Source of the DNA: Bacteriovoracaceae bacterium | GTDB taxonomy: Bacteria; Bdellovibrionota; Bacteriovoracia; Bacteriovoracales; Bacteriovoracaceae | Direction of reading: 5' to 3' | Length of the DNA: 10,328 nucleotides | Assembly: GCA_023954595.1 (NCBI GenBank) | Contig: JAGSHJ010000075.1 | Location: 1 to 10,328, forward strand | Shown here: positions 1 to 6,625 of the stretch, one piece after another | Numbering within the stretch: position 1 is the first letter of the stretch | Layout of the letters: every line of letters begins with the position of its first letter | Position numbers and translations under genes: made by a program | The notes under the pieces: generated by a model | What the model saw: only the letters and a program-made list of their open reading frames with translations | Database searches by the model: none | Told to the model about the DNA's origin: nothing

Positions 1-94
1 AAATACCTAGTTACATCTCGAACCTAGAAGTCAAGCTCACTTGCGGCGAAGGTAGTGCTCGGGTGACTGAGTGTCAGAATAGCAAGACGCACCC
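1..94 (+). rRNA. rrf: 5S ribosomal RNA, 3' part (5' end outside window)
   Basis: The first ~94 bases match the conserved 3' three-quarters of bacterial 5S rRNA. Visible blocks are CTCGAAC and GAAGTCAAG (helix III region, 18-35), CGGCGAAGGTAGT (44-56), a helix V hairpin CTCGG-GTGA-CTGAG with a GNRA loop (58-71), and AGAATAG near the 3' end. About 20-25 bases of the 5' end appear to be missing to the left. The end at about 94 is an estimate from the usual 3' strand of helix I (GACGCACCC). An rRNA operon therefore ends here, and a strong terminator follows directly. The call rests on recognition of the conserved blocks; the exact 3' end is uncertain by a few bases. Confidence 0.88.
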
Positions 95-105
95 ATTATT
101 TTTAT

Positions 106-137
106 AAAAGCCCACTTTTTAAGTGGGCTTTTTTTTT
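106..137 (+). terminator. Intrinsic terminator of the rRNA operon
   Basis: AAAGCCCACTT (107-117), a TTT loop (118-120) and AAGTGGGCTTT (121-131) form a perfect 11-bp stem, followed by a T run reaching 137. It lies 12 bases after the 5S rRNA and would end rRNA transcription before ftsK. Confidence 0.93.
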
Positions 138-168
138 GTCTTTTTTGAAACTGTCTTTTTAACTTCCC

Positions 169-183
169 AATACGCAACGTATT
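169..183. repeat. Perfect 6-bp inverted repeat upstream of ftsK
   Basis: AATACG (169-174), CAA (175-177) and CGTATT (178-183) form a perfect dyad in the 86-bp gap between the rRNA terminator and ftsK. It could be a small operator, a weak mRNA hairpin or chance. No convincing -35/-10 pair is visible in this gap, although the ftsK promoter is expected there. Confidence 0.35.
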
Positions 184-223
184 TTCTTTGCCTTTCAATG
201 TTGAAAAAACTAAAATATTTACA

Positions 224-2644
224 ATGATTAATAAAATACTACGTGCTAACTTATGGATATTATTTGCTCTTGCCTTCTTAAATGGAGTTTACTACTGCTT
301 TAGTAAGAGTTTTCCAGATCATTCTCTTGTAATATCAAGCTCTGATAATGATGTTTCTTATATTAGCTATTACTTTACTTCTTTGTTCAGTGTTAGCTCT
401 TACTATGTTGGTGCTTGGATTATTGCACCGTTTGTTACCTATTTTTTCATTTATTTCACACTGTTAAACAAACGAGAAAAAGAATTTGACCTTTTTCTCC
501 CATTCCTTTTATGTGGGTTTTTCTTTTCAAATAGTTACATGTTCTTTCCCGAGTTTATCGGGCAAGGTCTTCTTTATAGAACTAATAATGTTCTAGATAC
601 ATATATTGTATTTGGTATGAGTTTAATCTTTGGCTTCTTTGTAGCGCTAATTACTATGCGCGGAGCTTTTTGGGATACACTTAAAACAATTCAGGCCCAA
701 CTAAGTGAATTTGGGCGCAATTGTGCTCGTCTCGCGCATGGCCTTTATAACAGGGCTAGTGAAGTTGTGAATAATCTTCTTGGAAAAGCCCAATCTGGAA
801 AAGTTAAATTAGGTGCTATTAAGCTGTTAAAGGAAGGGCTTAGTAGAGGAAAAGATAAAGACATTAAAAGTGTGTCTTATCAAAGAGAGGCTAATCAACC
901 TATTTCAAAAACAAGCTATACTCCACCTGGGACTGAAAAAGTTGAGCCCACAAAACCTGAGGCTAGTGTAATTTCTAAGTTAGGCCAGATTGTTAAACCA
1001 TCAGAGAAGAAAGACTCTGTTGATACTGTTGGTACAGCGACTCAAAACCAAAAAGTTAAGCAACCAGAAAGCAACACGAATAAAGAGGGTGTAACAGAGT
1101 TACAAAGTGCACCTAAAGCAAGCAATACTGGTGGTGGTCAGGAAACTTTCTTCCAAAGTGAAGAGCTAATTGACTGCATTAGTGACAAAACTAATCATGA
1201 GCGTGTCCAAGGCCCAGATAAAGATTACTTTGATACTATTTGTAACACAATTGAAAGTAAGCTTAATGAGTTTAATGTAAAGGGCCAGATTATAAATATT
1301 CTTAAAGGCCCCGTTGTTGATACTTTTGAATTAGACTTGGGGGAGGGGATTAAAGCCTCTAAAGTTAAAGGCCTTGAAGATGATATTGGCCTTGCATTAA
1401 ATGGTGCTCCGATTAGGGTTGTTTACCCTCTTAAAGGACGCTCAACAATCGGAATTGAGGTTCCTAGAAACCCTAGAGAATTTATTTACTTGGATGAACT
1501 TCTACAAAATCAAATTTTTAATGAATCGAATAATAGACTTCCAATTGCAATGGGTAAAGATGCGTTTGGCGAGGTTGCCGTTGTAGATCTAGCTGGAATG
1601 CCACACATGCTAGTTGCTGGTGCAACCGGGGCCGGTAAATCTGTATTCATTAATACGCTGTTGGTATCTCTTATAATTAAAAAGAGCCCGAAAGAGTTGA
1701 AGTTGGTACTCATAGATCCAAAACAACTTGAATTAGCGCTATTTTCTACATTGCCACACTTAATGTTACCCGTCATTACTGAGGCCAAGTCTGCAGCAGT
1801 CTCCTTATTGTGGGCCGTAGAGGAAATGGAGAGAAGATACACCATTTTAAAAGAAATGGGTGTTAAGAATATTGAAGGATTTAATAAGAAGGTTAAAGCG
1901 GCCGGTCCATCAGTCTTATGGAAAATTAGCCAATATTATGAGAACTGCGATGAGGACGGCTATGAGTTGCCTTATATCGTAATTGTTATTGACGAGTTTG
2001 CAGACCTTATTCTCACCAAATCAGGCAAAGATATTGAAATTAATGTAAATAGGTTAGCCGCCAAAGCAAGAGCTGCAGGCATTCACCTTGTTCTTGCAAC
2101 ACAAAGACCGAGTACGGATGTAATTACCGGTGTAATTAAAGCAAACTTCCCTACACGAGTAGCATTTAGAGTTACAACTGGACATGATTCAAAAACGATC
2201 TTGGATCAGTACGGTGCACAAAAACTCCTTGGTAAAGGGGACATGCTATATAAGCATGGTGTTGAGCTTCTAAGACTACATGGCTCATTTGTGGATGAGG
2301 GGGAAATCGAAGTATTAGTTGAGAAACTGTCCGAAATTCCAAGTGAGTTTAATGAGGAAGCAATTAAGTTCTTGGAAACTGGCGGAGAAGAAGAAGATTC
2401 TGAAGCAAATGGTGAAGTTTCTGCTGGCGGAACTTATGTCTCAGGTACATCTGACGACCCTGTTTATCAGGAAGCATTGCAGGTCGTCATGGAGTCGGGG
2501 CAAGCATCAGCTTCTATGTTACAAAGAAGACTTAGAGTTGGATATAATAGGGCCGCAAACATCATTGATGAATTAGAGAGAAATGGAATTGTAGGTCCTG
2601 CTCAAGGCTCCAAACCTAGGAAAGTCATGGCAAGGCCCGATTAA
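224..2644 (+). CDS. ftsK: DNA translocase FtsK/SpoIIIE family
   Basis: A hexameric ATP-driven DNA pump anchored at the division septum that clears and aligns chromosome ends during division. Counting from the ATG at 224 (806 aa), four hydrophobic segments lie at about 10-26, 61-81, 91-108 and 125-147. A polar linker rich in K, S, T and P follows (about 215-315), then the alpha domain (about 330-440). The motor domain carries Walker A GATGAGKS (466-473), Walker B with VIDEFADL (Asp590-Glu591) and the conserved LATQRPS stretch. A C-terminal winged-helix gamma domain (about 744-803, RVGYNRAANIIDELE) would read polar DNA motifs. The linker is short compared with E. coli FtsK (1329 aa), giving the SpoIIIE-like size found in many phyla. 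The start is uncertain: an in-frame TTG at 188 would add 12 residues, and neither start has a clear Shine-Dalgarno. ATG was preferred because it begins just before the first membrane helix. Confidence 0.95.
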   Translation: MINKILRANLWILFALAFLNGVYYCFSKSFPDHSLVISSSDNDVSYISYYFTSLFSVSSYYVGAWIIAPFVTYFFIYFTLLNKREKEFDLFLPFLLCGFFFSNSYMFFPEFIGQGLLYRTNNVLDTYIVFGMSLIFGFFVALITMRGAFWDTLKTIQAQLSEFGRNCARLAHGLYNRASEVVNNLLGKAQSGKVKLGAIKLLKEGLSRGKDKDIKSVSYQREANQPISKTSYTPPGTEKVEPTKPEASVISKLGQIVKPSEKKDSVDTVGTATQNQKVKQPESNTNKEGVTELQSAPKASNTGGGQETFFQSEELIDCISDKTNHERVQGPDKDYFDTICNTIESKLNEFNVKGQIINILKGPVVDTFELDLGEGIKASKVKGLEDDIGLALNGAPIRVVYPLKGRSTIGIEVPRNPREFIYLDELLQNQIFNESNNRLPIAMGKDAFGEVAVVDLAGMPHMLVAGATGAGKSVFINTLLVSLIIKKSPKELKLVLIDPKQLELALFSTLPHLMLPVITEAKSAAVSLLWAVEEMERRYTILKEMGVKNIEGFNKKVKAAGPSVLWKISQYYENCDEDGYELPYIVIVIDEFADLILTKSGKDIEINVNRLAAKARAAGIHLVLATQRPSTDVITGVIKANFPTRVAFRVTTGHDSKTILDQYGAQKLLGKGDMLYKHGVELLRLHGSFVDEGEIEVLVEKLSEIPSEFNEEAIKFLETGGEEEDSEANGEVSAGGTYVSGTSDDPVYQEALQVVMESGQASASMLQRRLRVGYNRAANIIDELERNGIVGPAQGSKPRKVMARPD

Positions 2645-2655
2645 TTCCCACTTGC

Positions 2656-2672
2656 CATATATGACCTATATG
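2656..2672. repeat. AT-rich hairpin after ftsK
   Basis: CATATA (2656-2661), TGACC loop, TATATG (2667-2672) form a short dyad 11 bases after the ftsK stop. It is possibly extended across a bulge by CCAC (2648-2651) with GTGG (2672-2675). It is weak, and no T run follows directly, so it is a poor terminator. It may protect the mRNA end or be chance. Confidence 0.25.
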
Positions 2673-2676
2673 TGGT

Positions 2677-2705
2677 AGTTTTCACTAACTTTTTAACAAT
2701 ATAAT
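2677..2705 (+). promoter_or_regulatory. Candidate promoter for rpsB-tsf
   Basis: A perfect TATAAT lies at 2700-2705, 66 bases before the rpsB start, where a housekeeping promoter is expected. The -35 is poor: AGTTTT with a 17-bp spacer (2677-2682), or TTTTCA with a 15-bp spacer (2679-2684). Transcription would begin near 2711-2713 and give a leader of about 60 bases. In an AT-rich genome a TATAAT can arise by chance, so the evidence is mainly position. Confidence 0.45.
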
Positions 2706-2744
2706 CGCTTGATTTGGATGGTCCACAAAGTGGCTACAAGCGAT
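2704..2744. repeat. Perfect 8-bp inverted repeat in the rpsB promoter/leader
   Basis: ATCGCTTG (2704-2711) and CAAGCGAT (2737-2744) are exact reverse complements, 25 bases apart. The left arm overlaps the end of the candidate -10 and the likely start site. If TATAAT at 2700-2705 is the true -10, the dyad cannot form fully in the RNA and would act, if at all, as a DNA site. Confidence 0.45.
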
Positions 2745-2764
2745 GCGATTAAACCAACCAGGAG
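2713..2764 (+). promoter_or_regulatory. Candidate structured 5' leader of rpsB (S2 autoregulation)
   Basis: TGGATGGT (2715-2722) can pair with ACCAACCA (2753-2760), with 7 of 8 positions matched. Two further U-G pairs reach into the first GG of the Shine-Dalgarno (2761-2762). Directly inside this helix, CCAC-AAA-GTGG (2723-2733) forms a hairpin that could stack on it. In E. coli, S2 is known to repress rpsB-tsf through the rpsB leader. That the same happens here is inference from the folding potential. Confidence 0.4.
2760..2764 (+). promoter_or_regulatory. Shine-Dalgarno that fixes the rpsB start
   Basis: AGGAG lies 7 bases before the ATG at 2772. The reading frame is open further upstream (TTG at 2709, ATG at 2718), but those starts have no such site and precede the conserved S2 N-terminus. 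Confidence 0.85.
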
Positions 2765-2771
2765 ACATTCA

Positions 2772-3572
2772 ATGGCAAAGAGTTTAGAACTCAAAAACCT
2801 TCTAGAAGCCGGAGCTCACTTCGGTCACCAGACTCACAAGTGGAACCCAAAAATGAAGCCGTACGTATATGGCGAAAGAAACGGGATCTACATTATCGAT
2901 CTACAAAAAACTGTTCCAATGGCACAAAAAGCTTATGACTTTATCAAAAAGACATCTCAGTCTGGAAAGTCTGTTTTATTTGTTGGTACAAAAAGACAAG
3001 CATCTGAAACTGTAAGAAAGTCTGCTGAAAACTGTGGTGCTTTCCATGTTACTAACCGTTGGTTAGGCGGAATGCTTACAAACTACAAAACAATCGCTCA
3101 ATCAATTGATAAACTTAGAAAAGTTGAAAAAATGAAAGAGACTGGCGATTACAAGCTTCTTACTAAAAAAGAGCAATCAAAAGTAGAAAAAGAAGTTACT
3201 AAGCTTGAGAGAAACTTAGGTGGAATCAAGAATATGAGAAAGCTTCCAGGAGCTGTATTTATTGTTGATCCAAATAACGAAAGAATTGCAGTAAAAGAAG
3301 CAAACAACCTAGGTATCCCTGTTGTTGCTATAACTGATACAAACTGTGACCCTGAAGGTGTTGATTTTATCGTTCCAGGTAATGATGATGCGATTAAGTC
3401 AATCACACTTTTCCTTGATTACTTTTCTAGTGCAGTTACTGAAGGTAGTAAAGGTGTTAAGAGGGAAACAACTGGCGAGGCCGCAAAAGACGTTGATCTT
3501 GAGAAAGAAATTCTTGAAAAATACGAGAAAGACGTTGAGCTTAAAATGGCTGAGCAAGAAGGCGAAGAGTAA
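2772..3572 (+). CDS. rpsB: 30S ribosomal protein S2
   Basis: A 266-aa protein of the small ribosomal subunit, bound at the head-body junction of the 30S particle. The N-terminus carries the family signature LLEAGAHFGHQTHKWNPKM (10-28). RWLGGMLTN lies at 96-104, and the C-terminal S2 block runs from GIPVVAITDTNCDPEG (181-196) into IVPGNDDAIKSI. A charged coiled-coil-like stretch (about 115-150) matches the protruding helical hairpin of S2. The last ~35 residues form an acidic, lysine-rich tail of the kind seen in many S2 proteins. Length is normal for the family. The gene is followed 31 bases later by tsf, the classic rpsB-tsf pair, so the two are probably cotranscribed from the promoter before rpsB. 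Confidence 0.97.
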   Translation: MAKSLELKNLLEAGAHFGHQTHKWNPKMKPYVYGERNGIYIIDLQKTVPMAQKAYDFIKKTSQSGKSVLFVGTKRQASETVRKSAENCGAFHVTNRWLGGMLTNYKTIAQSIDKLRKVEKMKETGDYKLLTKKEQSKVEKEVTKLERNLGGIKNMRKLPGAVFIVDPNNERIAVKEANNLGIPVVAITDTNCDPEGVDFIVPGNDDAIKSITLFLDYFSSAVTEGSKGVKRETTGEAAKDVDLEKEILEKYEKDVELKMAEQEGEE

Positions 3573-3603
3573 TTAATAACTTTTTTTAAATAAGGATAAA
3601 ATT

Positions 3604-4524
3604 ATGTCAGCTTTTTCAGCTAAAGAAGTAAAAGAACTAAGAGAAAAAACAGGCGCTGGGATGATGGATTGCAAGAAAGCACTTTCTGAATCTAATGGCG
3701 ATATGGAAGCAGCAGTAGACTTTTTGAGAAAAAAAGGTCTAGCAGCTGCTGCAAAGAAAGCAAGTAGAGTTGCAGCTGAGGGCCTTGTAGGTGCAGCTGT
3801 AGAAGGTAACGTTGGTGTTTTGGTTGAGATCAACTGTGAGACTGATTTTGTTGCTAAAAATGCAGATTTCCAAAACTTTGTTAAAGAAGTTTCAAACCAC
3901 CTTCTTTCAAGCAATGCTAAAGACGCAGAAGCTTTAAAGTCTGAGACAATGGGATCTAAGACAGTTCAAGAAGCTGTTCAAGAGCTTACCCTAAAGATTG
4001 GTGAAAAAATCGACGTTAGAAGATTTGCTAAAACTACTCTTGAGGGCGAAGGTAAAATTGGTCACTATGTACACGGTGGAAAAATCGGTGTTCTAGTTCC
4101 TGTTTCTACTGAGTCTGCGGATGCTGTTAAAACTCCAGAGTTTGAAGAGCTAGTTAATGATCTTTGTTTGCACGTAGCAGCTGCAGATCCAAAGTTCATG
4201 ACTGCTGACGAGATTGATGAAGATTATAAGAACAGAGAAGCAGCTGTTTATGAAGCTCAACTTAAAGAGCAAGGTAAGCCTGAAAACATGATTCCAAATA
4301 TCATTAAAGGAAAAATGAATAAGCTTGCATCTGAAGTTTGTCTGATGGATCAGAAGTTTGTTAAAAACCCTGACCTTTCTATCAGTAAACTTGTTAAAGA
4401 GTACGAAGGTAAGATTGGTTCTTCACTAGTGGTTAAAGGTTTTGAGAAAATCAACCTTGGTGCCGGTATTGAGAAGAAGCAAGATAATCTTGCCGACGAA
4501 GTTGCGAAACTAACTCAAGGTTAA
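3604..4524 (+). CDS. tsf: Elongation factor Ts
   Basis: A 306-aa nucleotide exchange factor that releases GDP from EF-Tu in the cytoplasm. The N-terminal UBA-like domain (about 5-55) carries the ELREKTGAGMMDCKKAL signature (11-27). The TDFVAKN motif (80-86) holds Asp81-Phe82, equivalent to the E. coli residues that push into EF-Tu and disturb Mg2+ binding. The core subdomains follow (about 60-300). The start has a good Shine-Dalgarno (AAGGA, 3592-3596, 7 bases before ATG). It lies 31 bases after rpsB and is followed after 7 bases by a terminator, so rpsB-tsf probably forms a two-gene unit. Confidence 0.97.
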   Translation: MSAFSAKEVKELREKTGAGMMDCKKALSESNGDMEAAVDFLRKKGLAAAAKKASRVAAEGLVGAAVEGNVGVLVEINCETDFVAKNADFQNFVKEVSNHLLSSNAKDAEALKSETMGSKTVQEAVQELTLKIGEKIDVRRFAKTTLEGEGKIGHYVHGGKIGVLVPVSTESADAVKTPEFEELVNDLCLHVAAADPKFMTADEIDEDYKNREAAVYEAQLKEQGKPENMIPNIIKGKMNKLASEVCLMDQKFVKNPDLSISKLVKEYEGKIGSSLVVKGFEKINLGAGIEKKQDNLADEVAKLTQG

Positions 4525-4531
4525 GAAAGAT

Positions 4532-4563
4532 AAGAGGGGGCTTTCAAAGGCCCCTTTTTTTTT
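4532..4563 (+). terminator. Intrinsic terminator after tsf
   Basis: AGGGG-G-CTT (4535-4543), a TCA loop and AAG-G-CCCCT (4547-4555) form a stem with one G-G mismatch, followed by nine T residues (4555-4563). It begins 7 bases after the tsf stop. Its T run ends 13 bases before the pyrH start, so it also lies in any read-through leader of pyrH. Confidence 0.85.
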
Positions 4564-4565
4564 GA

Positions 4566-4573
4566 AAGGAAGG
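4566..4573 (+). promoter_or_regulatory. Shine-Dalgarno that fixes the pyrH start
   Basis: AAGGAAGG lies directly after the terminator T run and shortly before the ATG at 4577. It decides against the in-frame TTG at 4562, which lies inside the T run and has no ribosome binding site. Confidence 0.85.
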
Positions 4574-4576
4574 TTT

Positions 4577-5290
4577 ATGAAATATAGTCGCGTGCTTTTA
4601 AAATTATCAGGAGAAGCTCTTGCTGGTAATAGAGGTTTTGGAATCGATGGAGAACTTCTTGATAAGATAGCGACTGAGATTGCCGACCTTCATAAGCTCG
4701 GTGTAGAGATTGCTGTTGTTCTAGGTGGTGGAAATATTCATAGAGGTGTTGCTGGTGCAACCACAGGAATGGATAGATCAACATCTGACTACATGGGAAT
4801 GATGGCCACAGTTATTAACTGTCTTGCTCTACAGGATAACCTTGAAAGAAAAGGTATTTATACTAGAGTTCTCTCTGCTATTGAGATGAAAGAAGTATCA
4901 GAGCCATACATTAGAAGAAGAGCTGTTAGACATTTAGAAAAGAAGAGAATCGTTATTTTTGCGGCCGGAACAGGTAATCCATACTTTACCACCGATACAA
5001 CAGCTGCTCTTAGGGCCAATGAAATTTGTGCAGATGTCATAATGAAAGCAACAAAAGTTGATGGCATTTACGACAAAGATCCAATGAAGCATGATGATGC
5101 CGTAAAGTTTGACGAACTATCTTATATTGAAGTTCTCAATAGAGGACTGAAAGTTATGGATTCCACGTCGATTAGTCTTTGCATGGATAATGACATGGAT
5201 ATTATTGTTTTTGATATGTTCCAACCTGGTAATATTCAAAAGATTACAGGTGGTGAAAAAGTTGGAACGTTAGTTACAAGAAAAGATTAA
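4577..5290 (+). CDS. pyrH: UMP kinase
   Basis: A 237-aa cytoplasmic enzyme that phosphorylates UMP to UDP with ATP. It belongs to the amino-acid-kinase fold used by bacterial UMP kinases and is unrelated to eukaryotic UMP/CMP kinases. Motifs in order: KLSGEALAG (9-17, phosphate binding), GGGNIHRG (50-57), DYMGMMATV (71-79, with Asp71 at the UMP site), GTGNPYFTTDTTAALRANE (131-149) and KATKVDGIYDKDP (157-169, nucleotide binding). Family members are hexamers controlled by GTP and UTP; that control is family knowledge and not visible here. Only 52 bases separate it from tsf, and these hold a terminator. Expression therefore needs read-through or a promoter inside tsf. frr follows after 16 bases. 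Confidence 0.97.
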   Translation: MKYSRVLLKLSGEALAGNRGFGIDGELLDKIATEIADLHKLGVEIAVVLGGGNIHRGVAGATTGMDRSTSDYMGMMATVINCLALQDNLERKGIYTRVLSAIEMKEVSEPYIRRRAVRHLEKKRIVIFAAGTGNPYFTTDTTAALRANEICADVIMKATKVDGIYDKDPMKHDDAVKFDELSYIEVLNRGLKVMDSTSISLCMDNDMDIIVFDMFQPGNIQKITGGEKVGTLVTRKD

Positions 5291-5306
5291 TTCAAGGAGT
5301 GCTAAT

Positions 5307-5864
5307 ATGATGGATCAAGTTAAGTCGGTTTTAGACGAACAAATGTCAAAAGCTATTAAATCTTTACAGCGTGAATTTACAAAAGTTAGAACTGGTAGAG
5401 CAAATGCCAATATTCTTGATGGCGTGTCTGTTGATTATTACGGTAGTCCAACTCCTGTGAAGCAACTTGGACAGGTCTCAACTCCAGAAGCAAGACTTCT
5501 ACAAATACAGCCGTTTGATAAAACAATCCTAGGCGAAATTGAAAAATCGATCATAAACGCCAACTTAGGTGTTACTCCTTCAAACGATGGAAACTTCATT
5601 AGAATCCAATTTCCTGCTTTAACTGAAGAAAAAAGAAAAGACTTAGTTAAAGAAGTTAAGAAAATGGGTGAGGACGCAAAAATTGCTATCCGTAATGCCA
5701 GAAGAGATCAAAACGAAGTTGTAAAAAAAGCTGAAAAAAATAAAGAGATCTCAGAAGATGATCTTAAAAAGTTTCAAGACGAGATTCAAAAGGTCACTGA
5801 TAAGTATGTTGGTGACGTTGATAAAACTGTTGAGGCTAAAGAAAAAGAGCTTTTGACAGTTTAA
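5307..5864 (+). CDS. frr: Ribosome recycling factor
   Basis: A 185-aa protein, exactly the usual family length, that with EF-G splits post-termination ribosomes. It has the two-domain RRF pattern. The long helical domain I is built from residues about 1-30 and 105-185, which are rich in K and E. The small domain II in between starts after the hinge. The signature VRTGRANANILDGV (27-40) includes Arg31, the conserved residue of the RTGRA motif. DYYGSPTPVKQLG follows at 43-55. The start is one of two adjacent ATG codons. The first is chosen because AAGGAG (5294-5299) is 7 bases away. It lies 16 bases after pyrH and 1 base before uppS, the usual pyrH-frr-uppS order. Confidence 0.97.
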   Translation: MMDQVKSVLDEQMSKAIKSLQREFTKVRTGRANANILDGVSVDYYGSPTPVKQLGQVSTPEARLLQIQPFDKTILGEIEKSIINANLGVTPSNDGNFIRIQFPALTEEKRKDLVKEVKKMGEDAKIAIRNARRDQNEVVKKAEKNKEISEDDLKKFQDEIQKVTDKYVGDVDKTVEAKEKELLTV

Positions 5865-5865
5865 C

Positions 5866-6621
5866 ATGTCAGCTATTAATCACGTTGCTATTATCATGGA
5901 CGGGAATGGACGATGGGCCAAAGAGCGTCGTCGTCCACGCTTTTGGGGGCATGTTAAAGGCTCCCAAATCGTCAGTGAGATTGTAAGCTCCGCGGTTGAA
6001 CAAAACTTAAAGGCCTTAACTCTCTACGCTTTCTCTACCGAGAACTGGAGCCGTCCAAAAGACGAAATCAAGACTCTTTTCAAGTTGTTGGAGAAATTTC
6101 TTCAGCGAGAGCGTAAAAACATTCTTAAAAATAACGTTCAGTTTAAAATTATTGGGGATATCACCAACCTAGGTGAATCAACAAAAAAACTTATTTCCGA
6201 AATCGAGAAAGAGAGCTCGCATTGTAGTGGGCTCAAACTCAGTCTTGCTTTTAGTTATGGCGGACGCCGAGAAATTGTTGATGCAGTCAACTCTTTCTTA
6301 AAGAAAAATCCTAATCAAGATATTACTGAAGAAGACATCACAAATAGCCTTTATCGACCTGAGTGTGGGGATGTGGATTTACTCATTCGAACTGCAGGCG
6401 ATCAACGAATTTCTAATTTCTTATTGTGGCAATGTAGCTATGCTGAACTTTTCTTTACTCAGACAAAATGGCCAGACTTTAACTCACAAGAGTTTGTAAA
6501 AATCTTAGATGAAACGAGATGCCGCGAGAGAAGATTTGGGACCGTTTCAAAAAATGCTAGCATGGACAAAGCTAAAACGCTGGCTGAAAAACAACGTGGA
6601 GCGATTTCTAATGGAGGCTAA
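5866..6621 (+). CDS. uppS: Undecaprenyl diphosphate synthase (cis-prenyltransferase)
   Basis: A 251-aa membrane-associated enzyme that adds eight isopentenyl units to farnesyl diphosphate in cis, making the C55 carrier for peptidoglycan and O-antigen. HVAIIMDGNGRWA (6-18) carries the catalytic Asp12. TLYAFSTENWSRP (52-64) is typical. The C-terminal signature reads RTAGDQRISNFLLWQ (175-189), followed by YAELFF with Glu194 at the expected Mg2+ position and RCRERRFG (218-225). Where most bacterial enzymes have an RT(S/G)GEQR-type core, this one has Ala and Asp (residues 177 and 179). The start is 1 base after the frr stop with only a weak ribosome site, which suggests translational coupling to frr. 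The cdsA ribosome binding site lies in its last codons. Confidence 0.95.
   Translation: MSAINHVAIIMDGNGRWAKERRRPRFWGHVKGSQIVSEIVSSAVEQNLKALTLYAFSTENWSRPKDEIKTLFKLLEKFLQRERKNILKNNVQFKIIGDITNLGESTKKLISEIEKESSHCSGLKLSLAFSYGGRREIVDAVNSFLKKNPNQDITEEDITNSLYRPECGDVDLLIRTAGDQRISNFLLWQCSYAELFFTQTKWPDFNSQEFVKILDETRCRERRFGTVSKNASMDKAKTLAEKQRGAISNGG
6613..6617 (+). promoter_or_regulatory. Shine-Dalgarno that fixes the cdsA start
   Basis: GGAGG lies inside the last codons of uppS, 8 bases before the ATG at 6626. It decides against an in-frame ATG at 6611 and an earlier open frame that overlaps the uppS C-terminus. Confidence 0.8.
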
Positions 6622-6625
6622 GAGC

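Noticed and set aside
1340..1347. GGGGAGGG matches the E. coli FtsK-orienting sequence GGGNAGGG, inside ftsK itself.
   Set aside because: A single 8-mer within codons for Gly-Glu-Gly. The orienting motif is not known for this lineage, and one copy says nothing about polarity.
2656..2672. The CATATA/TATATG hairpin considered as the ftsK terminator.
   Set aside because: The stem is all A-T except one pair and no T run follows directly, so it is kept only as a weak repeat.
2709..2771. In-frame upstream starts (TTG 2709, ATG 2718) would extend S2 by up to 21 residues.
   Set aside because: No ribosome binding site there, the extension is not S2-like, and a clear AGGAG precedes the ATG at 2772.
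3573..3914. A 113-codon open frame on the - strand opposite the tsf start.
   Set aside because: It covers the conserved EF-Ts N-terminus, is rich in Ala/Ser/Phe as expected from the reverse of Lys/Ala/Glu codons, and resembles no known family.
6509..6625. The cdsA frame is open for 39 codons upstream, overlapping the uppS end.
   Set aside because: The overlap region codes for the conserved UppS C-terminus (RCRERRFG), and GGAGG points to the ATG at 6626.
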